Assembly: GCA_002730735.1 (NCBI GenBank) | Contig: PCAU01000010.1 | Span: 62,001 to 126,000, forward strand | From: Acidobacteriota bacterium | GTDB lineage: Bacteria; Acidobacteriota; Vicinamibacteria; Vicinamibacterales; UBA823 | DNA: 64,000 nt | Reading direction: 5' to 3' | Part shown: in pieces, positions 1 to 7,950 of the stretch | How positions within the stretch are numbered: position 1 is the stretch's first letter | Layout: each line of letters starts with the position of its first letter | Program-made: the position numbers and the translations under genes | Notes under the pieces: generated by a model | Seen by the model: only the letters and a program-made list of their open reading frames with translations | The model's database searches: none | What the model was told of the DNA's origin: nothing

Positions 1-41
1 GTGATCGCCTGTTATTTTCTGACTCGAAGTCACGGGGTCAG

Positions 42-59
42 GACTTTGTAAGCAAAGTC
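42..59. other. Small perfect hairpin downstream of the NicO gene
   Basis: A seven-base stem (GACTTTG / CAAAGTC) encloses a four-base loop, about 80 bases beyond the stop of the minus-strand transporter gene. There is no T tract on either strand, so it is at best a factor-dependent terminator or mRNA end structure. The rest of bases 1-138 holds nothing else I can identify. Confidence 0.25.
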
Positions 60-138
60 TCAAAGATGAGAACTACCTCCATCTCAGGCGTGACGTAAAG
101 TTCGGTCTAGCACAGCGGCACCTAAAGAATCTTGCACC

Positions 139-816
139 TCAAGAGACGGCAAGCCAGTAAATACCGAGAAGAATCGAAGCCGCGGCCGTTACCCCTGCAG
201 CAATACGGCTCACGCCGAGCAGGATACGACTGGACATCAGTTGTGCCAGCAACATTCCGAACGAGCACATCGCCAGTACAATTCCCATGGTAAAGATCGT
301 GACGAACCCAAGTAGGGCTAGGAATGACCCCTTCTCCGCCTCAGCAGCAGAGAACGACGTTAAGAGTGTCAGGGCCCGCAGACCACTAACTGCAAAGATC
401 GCGCCTAGTGCCGTTGGAATATAGGAATGCAAAGCGTGGGTCGAACGTTGATTCTGACTGCCAAAACTCAGATGCCTAGCAAGATTCGATGAGTGAACAT
501 GAGCGGGTGTGTAGACTTCACGATTTATCAACACCCAAAACCCCATCCCACCCAACACCACGAGTAGCCAACCGCTGACCAACTCCCCTCCTCGCTCTAG
601 CACAACGGGTACCTGCCAACCAAACAGTAAGACGGCTGCAGCACTGGCACCCAGAACTACCGCGTGACCGCACGCGAACCTTAGGGCCACCCTGAAGGCT
701 TTCCCCCTTACTTGATCATCACGGCCATGGGCTGAAAGAGCGGCAATGGCCATTAGGTGGTCAGCGCCGAGGCCATGCACAAATCCAAGCAGGAAAGCAG
801 ATGACGCTAAGAGCAC
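139..816 (-). CDS. NicO/RcnA-like nickel/cobalt transporter family membrane protein
   Basis: A 225-residue polytopic membrane protein with about six hydrophobic segments. The first carries HGLGADHLMAI at residues 15-25, matching the H-x(4)-D-H metal-binding signature of the NicO/NiCoT transporters. A histidine-containing loop (AHVHSS) follows near residue 105. The start is GTG, preceded about ten bases upstream by a GGAGAAGG Shine-Dalgarno sequence; an upstream in-frame TAG leaves no other normal start. It lies 34 bases after the selenoprotein gene and is probably co-transcribed with it. Family knowledge suggests Ni/Co efflux or uptake. The pairing with a thiol-redox protein leaves open a role as a redox-linked membrane partner, since NicO proteins belong to the wider LysE/CcdA-like fold. 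Substrate and direction cannot be read from the sequence. Confidence 0.75.
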   Translation of the reverse strand: MLLASSAFLLGFVHGLGADHLMAIAALSAHGRDDQVRGKAFRVALRFACGHAVVLGASAAAVLLFGWQVPVVLERGGELVSGWLLVVLGGMGFWVLINREVYTPAHVHSSNLARHLSFGSQNQRSTHALHSYIPTALGAIFAVSGLRALTLLTSFSAAEAEKGSFLALLGFVTIFTMGIVLAMCSFGMLLAQLMSSRILLGVSRIAAGVTAAASILLGIYWLAVS

Positions 817-850
817 ACAGGACGCCTTCTCCGAGTTCCTCGGTGCTCCA

Positions 851-1921
851 TCAATCTATTATCGAGCGAAGGGCAAGCGTCCAACTAACAGGTAAGACCA
901 CAGGGTTGTAGCAGATTACGTCGTCACACGCCTGGTACTCAAACACGCCATCGATGATCAGCGACCCACCATCCACCGCACGCTGTCGAATCTCTGGCAC
1001 GGTCGGAATTGTGATGTCCTGTGCGATCCGAAACGGCTGCTGATAGACCTCTACCCGCTCGTCGAGCGGCTCAAAGTGATAAATCTCCGACTCGGGATAA
1101 ATGATGGGGTGGGTAACTAGCCCTTCCTTAGGATTTATTCGAAGAGTAATCACCTGATACGAATGACTACCTGGCGCGTAGACGTGAATGCCAAATTTCG
1201 GTGTCACGTCGAGGACAACCGAGAACCTGTTGCCGGGCGCAACGATGCGATCGGTCGGATAGGCCACAGCCTCAAGATGGTCGGTCGTCAGCCTTATCCC
1301 GTCGACCCCAGTGCCTCTGAGCGGATTGCCGAGTTTAACGGCGATACTCGACACGGTATTTCGCGGTTGATACCCTTGCTCGAAAAACCGCCCAAGAACC
1401 CGACCGTTGGAATCAAGAATGAACGTGCCCGGGTGTGGAATACCGTAAACACGACTTGCCGCCTCGACTGACTCGTTAAGAAGACCGTAGCGTTTAATGA
1501 CTGCCGAACCAACGTCCGATAGCATCGAAAATTCCAGTCCTTGGCGATCGACGTAGGCTTGTTGTATCTCAACAGGGTCGTAAGTGATCACGGCCAACTC
1601 CAGTCCGGCCGCTCGCAAGTCCTGATACCGACTTTGCAGCTCAACGAGCTGCGTCTTGCACCACGGTCACCAATCCGCCGAACGACTGAAGACTAGCATC
1701 AACCCTCGTGGCCCGTAGAGTGACTCAAGGGTGCGCGTTTCACCCCGATGGTCCAGTAGCGTAAAATCCGGTACGGCTTCACCGACCTGCGGACCCAGTT
1801 CGCTTGGATTAAAGGTGTTAGGCTGAGCCCATACCATTTTCGATAGACCTAGGCACCCGGTAAGAACCAGCGTTATCACCAACGTCTGATTCACGATCCT
1901 AGCGCTCTGAAGCCTATCCAT
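851..1921 (-). CDS. Selenocysteine-containing redoxin fused to a DsbD-alpha-like domain (UGA read as Sec)
   Basis: Read through an in-frame UGA at 1669-1667, this gives one 356-residue protein. Residues 1-33 form a signal peptide or membrane anchor. Residues about 48-190 are an AhpC/TSA-type redoxin: VGEAVPDFTLLDHRG at the start, the active site SADW-U-PWC-KTQ with Sec at 85 and Cys at 88, and a cis-Pro region GIPHPGTFILD. Residues about 205-356 resemble the DsbD N-terminal (alpha) domain, with the paired cysteines CDDVIC at 332-337. Homologous redoxins have Cys where the UGA sits. The two halves are in the same frame, 17 codons from UGA to the TTG that would otherwise start the second ORF. 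A hairpin fitting a bacterial SECIS follows the UGA. The expected role is envelope thiol/disulfide or peroxide reduction. A UGA nonsense mutation is the alternative, but the position and hairpin argue strongly for Sec. The final stop is also UGA, and translation past it shows no conserved sequence. Confidence 0.85.
1636..1669 (-). promoter_or_regulatory. Candidate bacterial SECIS element with its Sec UGA codon
   Basis: On the minus strand the UGA occupies 1669-1667. After 14 bases comes a perfect seven-base-pair stem, GCAGCTC / GAGCTGC (1652-1646 and 1642-1636), closing a three-base loop GUU. The loop begins 21 bases after the UGA and opens with G-U. Known bacterial SECIS elements have a small apical loop with an early G, roughly 16-37 bases downstream of UGA, on a short strong stem; all of these criteria are met. 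SelB binding is inferred from this fit. Confidence 0.8.
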
Positions 1922-1960
1922 TGCTAGCTCAGTTATGTGAAAACACCTTTGACCAGAACA

Positions 1961-1977
1961 GTTTGATCACATCAAAC
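1961..1977. promoter_or_regulatory. Perfect palindrome upstream of the selenoprotein gene
   Basis: GTTTGAT-cac-ATCAAAC is a perfect 7-3-7 inverted repeat, 40 bases upstream of the selenoprotein start and 33 bases beyond the stop of the monooxygenase gene. There is no T run on either side, so an operator for a dimeric regulator is more likely than an intrinsic terminator. The bound protein is unknown. Confidence 0.35.
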
Positions 1978-2009
1978 AAGCCATAAGCCCGTTAAGAAAC
2001 GACGGCAGA

Positions 2010-3638
2010 TTATAACGCAGGAGTTTTCCCACCCAGGTGGAACAAGTGTTCAATCTTCGTCGCCAAGGTATCAAGTTCGTGAGGACTGGCTACCGCCGCA
2101 ACATACCGGTCTGGGCGGACGAGCAGCACTTCACCGGTATGCTGCCGGACAACCTCGCGAAACCGGTCATCGATGAGCCTCAGCCACGCACCACCCAATG
2201 GTCGTTGAACGGTCGAAAATAGATGGATTACATTTACGCCTAACACTTGCCAATAGGCGTGGCGGAGCGTACTGGCTAGATCTAGGCCAGGGCAATCCAC
2301 CGCAATGAGTGCAAATCCGTACCCAAGATGGCAATCCAGGAGAGCCGTCGCTCCAGTCGAGTCCTGCACCTGAGGCTGCGGAATCATCCTACCCACCCAA
2401 GTGGGCGTCGAACGGGACGCATCGTGCACGACTAGTCCTGCCCCAATCCTTGCGCGTGGAATGTACTTCATCTCGGTGATATATCCACGGGTGGGCGGAA
2501 CTCGCGAAAGAACCCAAAACAGCAGGTCCCGAAAAAATGCTAATACGGCAGATCGTGTGTTAACGATTCGACCAAGTAGCACTGAAATGTTGATCGTCGC
2601 TTGGGCGTGAGCTAGACGTTCGGTCTCGTAGGTATCAAGTGTCGCCATCGACGTGACACCCTGAAAAACGGCAACCAGCTTCCAGCAAAGATTTGATGCA
2701 TCGCGGTGCCCAGAGTTCATCCCTGACGCACCGAAGGGCGGCATCAAATGGGCGGCGTCACCTAGTAGAAATACGCGCCCCTTCCGCATCGTTCGAACAC
2801 ACAGTGCATGAAAGGTATATACCGCTCGCCGACAGATCTCTAGATTGTCAAAGTTCCGGAATGGAGCGAACAGTCGGCGGAGTGAGCGATCCTCGAGCAT
2901 CGTCTCCGGGTCTTCACCCGGCAGCAGCATAAACTCAAATCGCCGACCGTGGAATGGCGCTGGAATACTGTCCGTTGGACGCTTGGGATTTGCGAAGTAT
3001 TTCGAAAATGGACTCGCATCACTGTCATTGAGTACATCAACCACCACCCATGGCTGCTTGTATGAGCGACCCTCCATCTGAATTCCTAATAGCTTTCGAA
3101 CCAAACTCTTCCCACCATCACACCCGAGGACATAGTCAGCGTGGATTTCTTGTCGCACTCCGTTGTCATTCAGAATCCCGGCGACCACCACTTCCCCTCG
3201 ATCAACCAAGTCAAGCAAGGGCTCCCCAAACTGAACCGTTACCGCCGCGAACCGCCTAGCGCCCCGAACCAGTATCCGTTCCAGTTCTGGTTGCCAAATG
3301 GCCGACCGGTTTCCATAGCCGTTTTTGGTGATAAAACCCCTGACTCGCGTGATGCAAAATCCAAAGCGAGAGAAGTAAGTGACGCCAGCCGCCGACACAC
3401 AGTGCTCTGCGATTTCACCGGCGAGCCCAACCGTATCGAGTGTGCGAAAGAACTCGTCATCGATGTAGATCCCTTTCGGAATATCTGAAGTGGAACTATT
3501 TCGCTCAACAACGATCGTGCGAATTCCCGCTAGCCCAAGGATGTTGGCCGCGATGAGGCCGGTGGGCCCTGCACCGACGATGAGTACTTGAGTTACTTTT
3601 GAGGGCACGCTGTAATGACTAGCCATTAGGGCGTTCAA
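2010..3638 (-). CDS. FAD-dependent monooxygenase, MhpA/PheA-like aromatic hydroxylase
   Basis: A 542-residue group A flavoprotein monooxygenase. The N-terminal Rossmann motif is LIVGAGPTGLIAANILG (about residues 19-35), and VVERN marks the end of the second strand. GCDGGKSLVR near 170 is the DG motif, and GDAAHLMPPFGASGMNSG near 292 is the second FAD-binding (GD) motif, all in the expected order. The 540-residue length fits the 3-(3-hydroxyphenyl)propionate/phenol hydroxylase group, whose C-terminal thioredoxin-like domain appears from about residue 400. It would hydroxylate a phenolic ring using NAD(P)H and O2. Its ATG overlaps the stop of the upstream HisC-like gene by four bases (ATGA), so translation is probably coupled. 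The actual substrate is unknown. Confidence 0.85.
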   Translation of the reverse strand: MNALMASHYSVPSKVTQVLIVGAGPTGLIAANILGLAGIRTIVVERNSSTSDIPKGIYIDDEFFRTLDTVGLAGEIAEHCVSAAGVTYFSRFGFCITRVRGFITKNGYGNRSAIWQPELERILVRGARRFAAVTVQFGEPLLDLVDRGEVVVAGILNDNGVRQEIHADYVLGCDGGKSLVRKLLGIQMEGRSYKQPWVVVDVLNDSDASPFSKYFANPKRPTDSIPAPFHGRRFEFMLLPGEDPETMLEDRSLRRLFAPFRNFDNLEICRRAVYTFHALCVRTMRKGRVFLLGDAAHLMPPFGASGMNSGHRDASNLCWKLVAVFQGVTSMATLDTYETERLAHAQATINISVLLGRIVNTRSAVLAFFRDLLFWVLSRVPPTRGYITEMKYIPRARIGAGLVVHDASRSTPTWVGRMIPQPQVQDSTGATALLDCHLGYGFALIAVDCPGLDLASTLRHAYWQVLGVNVIHLFSTVQRPLGGAWLRLIDDRFREVVRQHTGEVLLVRPDRYVAAVASPHELDTLATKIEHLFHLGGKTPAL

Positions 3639-4765
3639 CGGTTGAGGTTGTTCTTACCCACGCCATTCGGCGCGACACTATGGACGAACGCTGAGAATCC
3701 ATCGATGAGCTTCTCGTTCTCTCTGTCTAGACCGACAGTAATCCGCAAATAATTATCGAGGCCGTAGGCATCCAGCGGTCTGACAAGTATGTTGCGGCTA
3801 GTCAGAAACTCCATGGCTGAGCGAGCCAGACCGCTGCCTGGCTCGCTCACTCGGCATGTGTTGAAATTTGTTGCGCTTGGCAGTGGCGGCATGCCTAAAT
3901 CGCGCATTTGTTCAGCCACCCAGTCACGGGCCTTCGTGTTGTGCCCGATGACGGCCCGAAGGTGTGCCTCGTCCTGTAGAGCCGCCACACCCGCCGCCTG
4001 AGCTGCCCCACTCACCGGAAACGGTAGCCGCGCACGGTTGAAGGTCTCAGTAACACGCTCAGGACCATAGGCCCAGCCCACTCGGACTCCGGCTAGCCTA
4101 TAGGCCTTGGAGAAGGTTCGCGTCATGACAACATTCTCGGCTCGTCCAACGAGGGTTTCTCCGGAAGAATAGTCTGCGCTCTCAACGAACTCTGCGTAGG
4201 CTGAGTCAATGACAAGTAATACTGTACCTGGCAACCCGTCCCATAACCGTTCCAACTCGCCAGTGGATATGTAAGTACCAGTTGGATTGTTCGGGTTGGC
4301 CAACAGCACCACTTTTGTTCGGTCGGTAACCGACGCAAGAAGCGCGTCCACAGAGGTAGTGTGCTTATTTTCCCTAGCCGACACTGGCGTGGCGCCACAC
4401 GAAATCGCACTCAACTTGAATCGGAGAAATCCATTTTCGCTAAAAACAACCTCGTCACCAGGTCCAGCGTATAGAAGTGTTAACGCGTGCACGACTTGGT
4501 CGGAGCCATTGCCGCAAACGATCTGCGTTACCTCAAGCCCGTGCCGCTCGGCCAGTGCGTGCCTGAGGTCGAGACAGCCAGTATCAGGATAGAGACGTAA
4601 AGTCTCGGCGTACTCACGATACGTGCGTAATGCCTCTGGGCTCGGCCCGAGTGCGGATTCGTTCGATGACAGTTTAATTACCGGCTCTTTACCCGTACCC
4701 TGAGTAGCGCCAGGCACATAAAGAGGCAACGCCGCAATCTCAGGCCTAGGCTCCGGTCCTCTCAT
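3635..4765 (-). CDS. HisC-like pyridoxal-phosphate aminotransferase
   Basis: A 376-residue fold-type I aminotransferase of the histidinol-phosphate aminotransferase family. Visible signatures are SNESALGPSP near residue 35, the cofactor-contacting GNGSDQ near 86, ANPNNPTGTY near 157, and the PLP lysine in TRTFSKAYRLAGVR near 219. A good Shine-Dalgarno (GGGGAGAGG) lies just before the ATG. No other his genes are nearby. The gene sits between a ketopantoate-reductase-like gene and an aromatic hydroxylase, so it more likely transaminates an aromatic or branched amino acid in this operon than acts in histidine biosynthesis. HisC-family enzymes often act on phenylalanine or tyrosine, which would fit the hydroxylase. 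The precise substrate is an inference. Confidence 0.8.
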   Translation of the reverse strand: MRGPEPRPEIAALPLYVPGATQGTGKEPVIKLSSNESALGPSPEALRTYREYAETLRLYPDTGCLDLRHALAERHGLEVTQIVCGNGSDQVVHALTLLYAGPGDEVVFSENGFLRFKLSAISCGATPVSARENKHTTSVDALLASVTDRTKVVLLANPNNPTGTYISTGELERLWDGLPGTVLLVIDSAYAEFVESADYSSGETLVGRAENVVMTRTFSKAYRLAGVRVGWAYGPERVTETFNRARLPFPVSGAAQAAGVAALQDEAHLRAVIGHNTKARDWVAEQMRDLGMPPLPSATNFNTCRVSEPGSGLARSAMEFLTSRNILVRPLDAYGLDNYLRITVGLDRENEKLIDGFSAFVHSVAPNGVGKNNLNR

Positions 4766-4816
4766 AGACCTCTCCCCTTAAACTTGCTATCGTTCTTGCG
4801 TAATTCGATCAAACAC

Positions 4817-5731
4817 CTATTCCTTAGCTTGATGCTTCAGAGCACCGTACGCCGCACTATGAAAAGGCACGTCTATCCCAAGCAGGTGTCCAAGCCGCAC
4901 AACCGTACCGCTGAGATGCTCAATCTCCAGTCGCCGACCAGCGCGTAAATCAAGCAACGTCGACGGCACTGACTCAGCAGCCATCTCATCCACAATTGAC
5001 AAGGAGCGGTCAACGATATCTGGCTCAAGCTTTACTCCGTGTGCGCGTGCGACTGCAGCTGTTTCCCGCATGCCACGTTTGAGCATCGCCCGGTAATCCG
5101 GATCGACACGGAGTGGGCCTGTCGCTAAATCGGCAAGACAGGAGGCCGCACTCATCACTGAAAATAAAACAAACTTACTCCACAGTGCAGCATCAATATC
5201 ATCGGCGACCTGTGCATCCACTCCGCTGGACCGAAATACACCAGAGATTTCGGCGGACAGTTCCTGTCCTAAATCGTCCCGACCGCCTATACGTAAACGT
5301 GCGAGAGTACCCACATGCATCACTTTGCCAGGCTCAGTGAGCATCGTATTGCCATAAACCACCGCGCCAAGCAGATGACCTCGGGTTAATAACGGCGTCA
5401 AGCGATCGACCGCATCCACGCCGTTCTGAGTACATAACACAGCAGTGTCATCATGCAGGAGTGGCGTGAGAGAGGTAGCAACGGCCTCTAAATCGTAGGC
5501 CTTGACGCACAACAAAACAACATCTACAGGACCAATAGCCTCGGGGAGGTCTGTTGTTTTGAGGTCGTGGAGGGAAACGTCGCCCAGTGCACTCTCGATC
5601 GAGAGTCCGTGTGCAAGTAGCGCCTGAAGACTCGTCCCGCGCGCGAGGAACGATACATCACAATTATCAGCGGCTAAGCGACCACCGTAGTAGCCTCCGA
5701 CACCCCCGACGCCCACGACAGCGAACTTCAT
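4817..5731 (-). CDS. 2-dehydropantoate 2-reductase (PanE/ApbA) family protein
   Basis: A 304-residue NAD(P)H-dependent reductase. The dinucleotide-binding GVGGVGGYYGGRLA lies at residues 7-20. CVKAYD near 77 and CTQNGVD near 101 are family landmarks. ALWSKFVLFSVM near 185 contains the expected catalytic lysine. The C-terminal half fits the ApbA_C helical domain. In pantothenate synthesis it would reduce ketopantoate, but no other pan gene is present, and such paralogues are common in catabolic operons where they reduce other 2-oxo acids. It lies ten bases from the VOC gene and about 50 from the HisC-like gene, in the same minus-strand operon. Confidence 0.8.
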   Translation of the reverse strand: MKFAVVGVGGVGGYYGGRLAADNCDVSFLARGTSLQALLAHGLSIESALGDVSLHDLKTTDLPEAIGPVDVVLLCVKAYDLEAVATSLTPLLHDDTAVLCTQNGVDAVDRLTPLLTRGHLLGAVVYGNTMLTEPGKVMHVGTLARLRIGGRDDLGQELSAEISGVFRSSGVDAQVADDIDAALWSKFVLFSVMSAASCLADLATGPLRVDPDYRAMLKRGMRETAAVARAHGVKLEPDIVDRSLSIVDEMAAESVPSTLLDLRAGRRLEIEHLSGTVVRLGHLLGIDVPFHSAAYGALKHQAKE

Positions 5732-5741
5732 GGTGCTAAAG

Positions 5742-6302
5742 CTAGGCTTCCGATGCCAATTTGCGCTTCAGCTCCGCTTCAAACTCTTCACGCGGCATGA
5801 AGCCAGGATCATCCTTGATCGCTTCTAGCGTGGTCTTCAAAATGTCTTCGTCAGGCATTTCAAGGTTTAGTTCATCGCCATGCGGCTGCGGGACATGCCA
5901 AGGTGAGTCGAGATATACCTCAATACGGTTGCCTTCTGGATCACGAAAATAGATTGACCATGCGTTTCCATGACTAATCCCGATGAAATCGCTGACGCCT
6001 TCCGCTTGGACACGGCGATTCATCTCACGCAATTCCTCAAGCGATGCCACCTCGAAGGACATCTGGTTAATGACGCTGTAATCAGCGTCCTCCGGGCGTC
6101 CAGTCGCCAACACAAATTGATGGTGAGCATCTGGACGGCTACTCAGAAATACGAGGTCGATGGGAAATCTGAACGCTTTACCACGGTCTGTAACAACCAG
6201 TCCCATAACGCGCGTGTAGAAATCTTCCATACGAGACAAATCTTGGACGTGGATCCCGATATGACTCAAGATCGGCCGCACCGGTGGTTTCAAGGAAGTC
6301 AT
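5742..6302 (-). CDS. VOC-family (extradiol dioxygenase/glyoxalase-like) metalloprotein
   Basis: A 186-residue vicinal-oxygen-chelate protein. Two beta-alpha-beta-beta-beta modules are visible: LSHIGIHVQDLSRMEDFYTR (residues 13-32), with DAHHQF near 58 and GNRIEVYLDSPW near 125. The first His, the middle HH and the Glu of RIEVYLD fit the His-His-Glu iron site of type I extradiol dioxygenases. The C-terminal 50 residues are charged and helical. Its ATG directly abuts the TAA of the upstream hydrolase gene. Next to a phenol-type hydroxylase and a fumarylacetoacetate-hydrolase-like gene, ring cleavage is the natural guess, but a glyoxalase-type role is possible. Confidence 0.75.
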   Translation of the reverse strand: MTSLKPPVRPILSHIGIHVQDLSRMEDFYTRVMGLVVTDRGKAFRFPIDLVFLSSRPDAHHQFVLATGRPEDADYSVINQMSFEVASLEELREMNRRVQAEGVSDFIGISHGNAWSIYFRDPEGNRIEVYLDSPWHVPQPHGDELNLEMPDEDILKTTLEAIKDDPGFMPREEFEAELKRKLASEA

Positions 6303-7154
6303 TTATGGTGCTCGCGCGATGTCGTGCACAAGTGTCCCAACCTTCTCAATCACAATTTCAACAACATCACCAACCTTCATGAAGACGGGTGGATTCCGCT
6401 TAAATCCAACACCGCCAGGCGTTCCAGTGACAATCACGTCACCCGGTTCAAGCGTGGTCCATGTCGAACAGTACTCAATCAACTCAGCAACCGAGAACAC
6501 CATGTCTCTCGTATTACCCTGCTGCATCACATTACCATTCAGTCGAGTTGATAAATCCAAGACCTGTGGGTCTGGAATCTCATCAGCAGTCACCAACCAC
6601 GGCCCGAATCCCCCAGTGAAGTTAAAGTTTTTTCCTGCGGTAATCTGTCGGGTATGACGCTGCCAGTCTCGCACACTACCATCGAGGTAACACGAATAGC
6701 CAGCAACGTGCTGCAAGGCTGAAGCTGCCGAAATCGCGTGGCCGCCTTTACCGATGATCGCAGCGAGCTCGCACTCGAAATCGAGATTGTCAGACACCTT
6801 CGGCATGATCACAGGCTGCCGATGACCAACCTGAGATGCTGCTACTCGGATAAACCATGCGGGATTCGCAGTCTTATCTCGACCAGTTTCAGCAATGTGA
6901 TCGTCGTAGTTCAGCGCAACAGCCAAGATTTTGTCTGGATTAGGAATAACTGGAAGAAATGAAATATCCGAAAGCGAGTAATCCCCGGCCTGCCCTTCTA
7001 TCGCAAGCCGAACCTCGTCAAGCGCATTCAACCTCAATACCTCTCTTATCGTTCGATGCGTCTTCGGTAGACGTGTTTGCAGATCAACCACTGAGTCGCC
7101 AACCACGGCGCCATAACTCTCTCGACCATCCTTACGATACGAAACCAACTTCAT
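6303..7154 (-). CDS. Fumarylacetoacetate hydrolase family protein
   Basis: A 283-residue FAH-fold protein with the usual short N-terminal domain. LDFECELAAIIGKGG near 127 carries the metal-binding E-x-E pair, SCYLDGSVRDWQRH near 155 an acid residue of the site, and GDVIVTGTPGGVGF near 240 the C-terminal signature. An AGGAG ribosome-binding site lies eight bases before the ATG. The family includes hydrolases and decarboxylases acting on ring-fission products and acylpyruvates, which suits its place between the VOC gene and the AA_synth gene. The exact reaction cannot be decided. Confidence 0.85.
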   Translation of the reverse strand: MKLVSYRKDGRESYGAVVGDSVVDLQTRLPKTHRTIREVLRLNALDEVRLAIEGQAGDYSLSDISFLPVIPNPDKILAVALNYDDHIAETGRDKTANPAWFIRVAASQVGHRQPVIMPKVSDNLDFECELAAIIGKGGHAISAASALQHVAGYSCYLDGSVRDWQRHTRQITAGKNFNFTGGFGPWLVTADEIPDPQVLDLSTRLNGNVMQQGNTRDMVFSVAELIEYCSTWTTLEPGDVIVTGTPGGVGFKRNPPVFMKVGDVVEIVIEKVGTLVHDIARAP

Positions 7155-7279
7155 CCTGAAATTCTCCTAACTCGAACCAACACCATCTTGACCACCGCAT
7201 CTGAGGCAGCCCACACCCACTCCATTGTATACGCTGTGTTACCGTGTTCGCCTTGGCAGTGACCGTTCGGAGGTCTACC

Positions 7280-7858
7280 CTAGCGAAGACCGTCTTCGCC
7301 GATAACTTCAGACGAAGCGAGGCCGCCGATCCGAGCATGGATTCTAGGACCCGTTGACATCGCAAGAGCGTAGAGAATTTCGTCAGCGCGAGGGCCGTCG
7401 TGAACACCGACTTCAATAGAACTCATATGACTCCGAACGTAGGCCGCTTGCACATGGCCAAGCGGAATCATCAACCGGGCACCGATCGAACCAAGTGCTT
7501 TAGAGGAGGGCACTACGGCCTTCGTCCCCCCCAACACTTCACGCATGCCCCAGCCACCGGGCTCATGCCAAAGCGCCCCGTGCTCAAGCTCGCCATTGGC
7601 GCCGACAATGGCACCTTTACCATAGGCCTCAACGGCTGATGCCTCAATCGCCAGCGCGGCGACAAGGTCCGTTGCTAACTGTTTGCCGAGTGGCTTCAAT
7701 TCGGCCATTATCGGTAGGAGATTTGGCTCAAAATGTCCGGCAAAGGGATTCTTTATTATCGCGGCGACCGTGCCCACTCGAAGCGGCGGTGTCACTACCG
7801 GTCCACCCTCATGTTGAATTGTCTCCACCGTCACAAGCGTTTTCCGAATGTTAATCAT
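7280..7858 (-). CDS. Amino acid synthesis (AA_synth, DUF1185) family protein
   Basis: A 192-residue protein resembling the Pfam AA_synth/DUF1185 family. Features are a start with IRKTLVTVETI, the conserved stretch KNPFAGHFEPNL near residue 36, a Gly/Ala-rich GKGAIVGANGELEHGAL near 80, GGTKAVVPSSK near 110, and GPRADEILYALAMSTGPR near 155. The biochemical role of the family is not established despite its name. GAGGAG lies 11 bases upstream of the ATG. It is the first gene of the minus-strand catabolic operon and is transcribed divergently from the trans-sulfuration-type enzyme. The following 125 bases (7155-7279) contain no gene. Confidence 0.75.
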   Translation of the reverse strand: MINIRKTLVTVETIQHEGGPVVTPPLRVGTVAAIIKNPFAGHFEPNLLPIMAELKPLGKQLATDLVAALAIEASAVEAYGKGAIVGANGELEHGALWHEPGGWGMREVLGGTKAVVPSSKALGSIGARLMIPLGHVQAAYVRSHMSSIEVGVHDGPRADEILYALAMSTGPRIHARIGGLASSEVIGEDGLR

Positions 7859-7950
7859 GGCTATTTCATCTCCTCGAACCCAGCCGATGCATCAGCATCT
7901 GGTAACACATCTTTAAGTTACAACATCAACTTCTCAGAAAGGACCGTTTA
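7859..7950. promoter_or_regulatory. Divergent promoter region
   Basis: These 92 bases separate two divergent genes and must hold both promoters. A ribosome-binding sequence is visible for each gene (GAGGAG on the minus strand, AGAAAGGA on the plus strand). I could not find convincing -35/-10 pairs. Confidence 0.4.

Noticed and set aside
1-138. A tRNA (possibly tRNA-Sec) near the selenoprotein gene
   Set aside because: No T-arm sequence or paired acceptor ends could be found; only a small hairpin is present.
851-853. The final UGA of the selenoprotein as a second Sec codon
   Set aside because: Translation beyond it runs into the start of the transporter gene with no conserved sequence, and no SECIS-like stem was found there.
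1163-1471. Plus-strand open frame opposite the selenoprotein
   Set aside because: It lies wholly antisense to the DsbD-alpha/redoxin coding region, with no family match and no ribosome-binding site.
5970-6551. 193-residue plus-strand open frame across the VOC and FAH genes
   Set aside because: It is antisense to two clearly recognised genes and has a low-complexity, His/Arg-rich composition.
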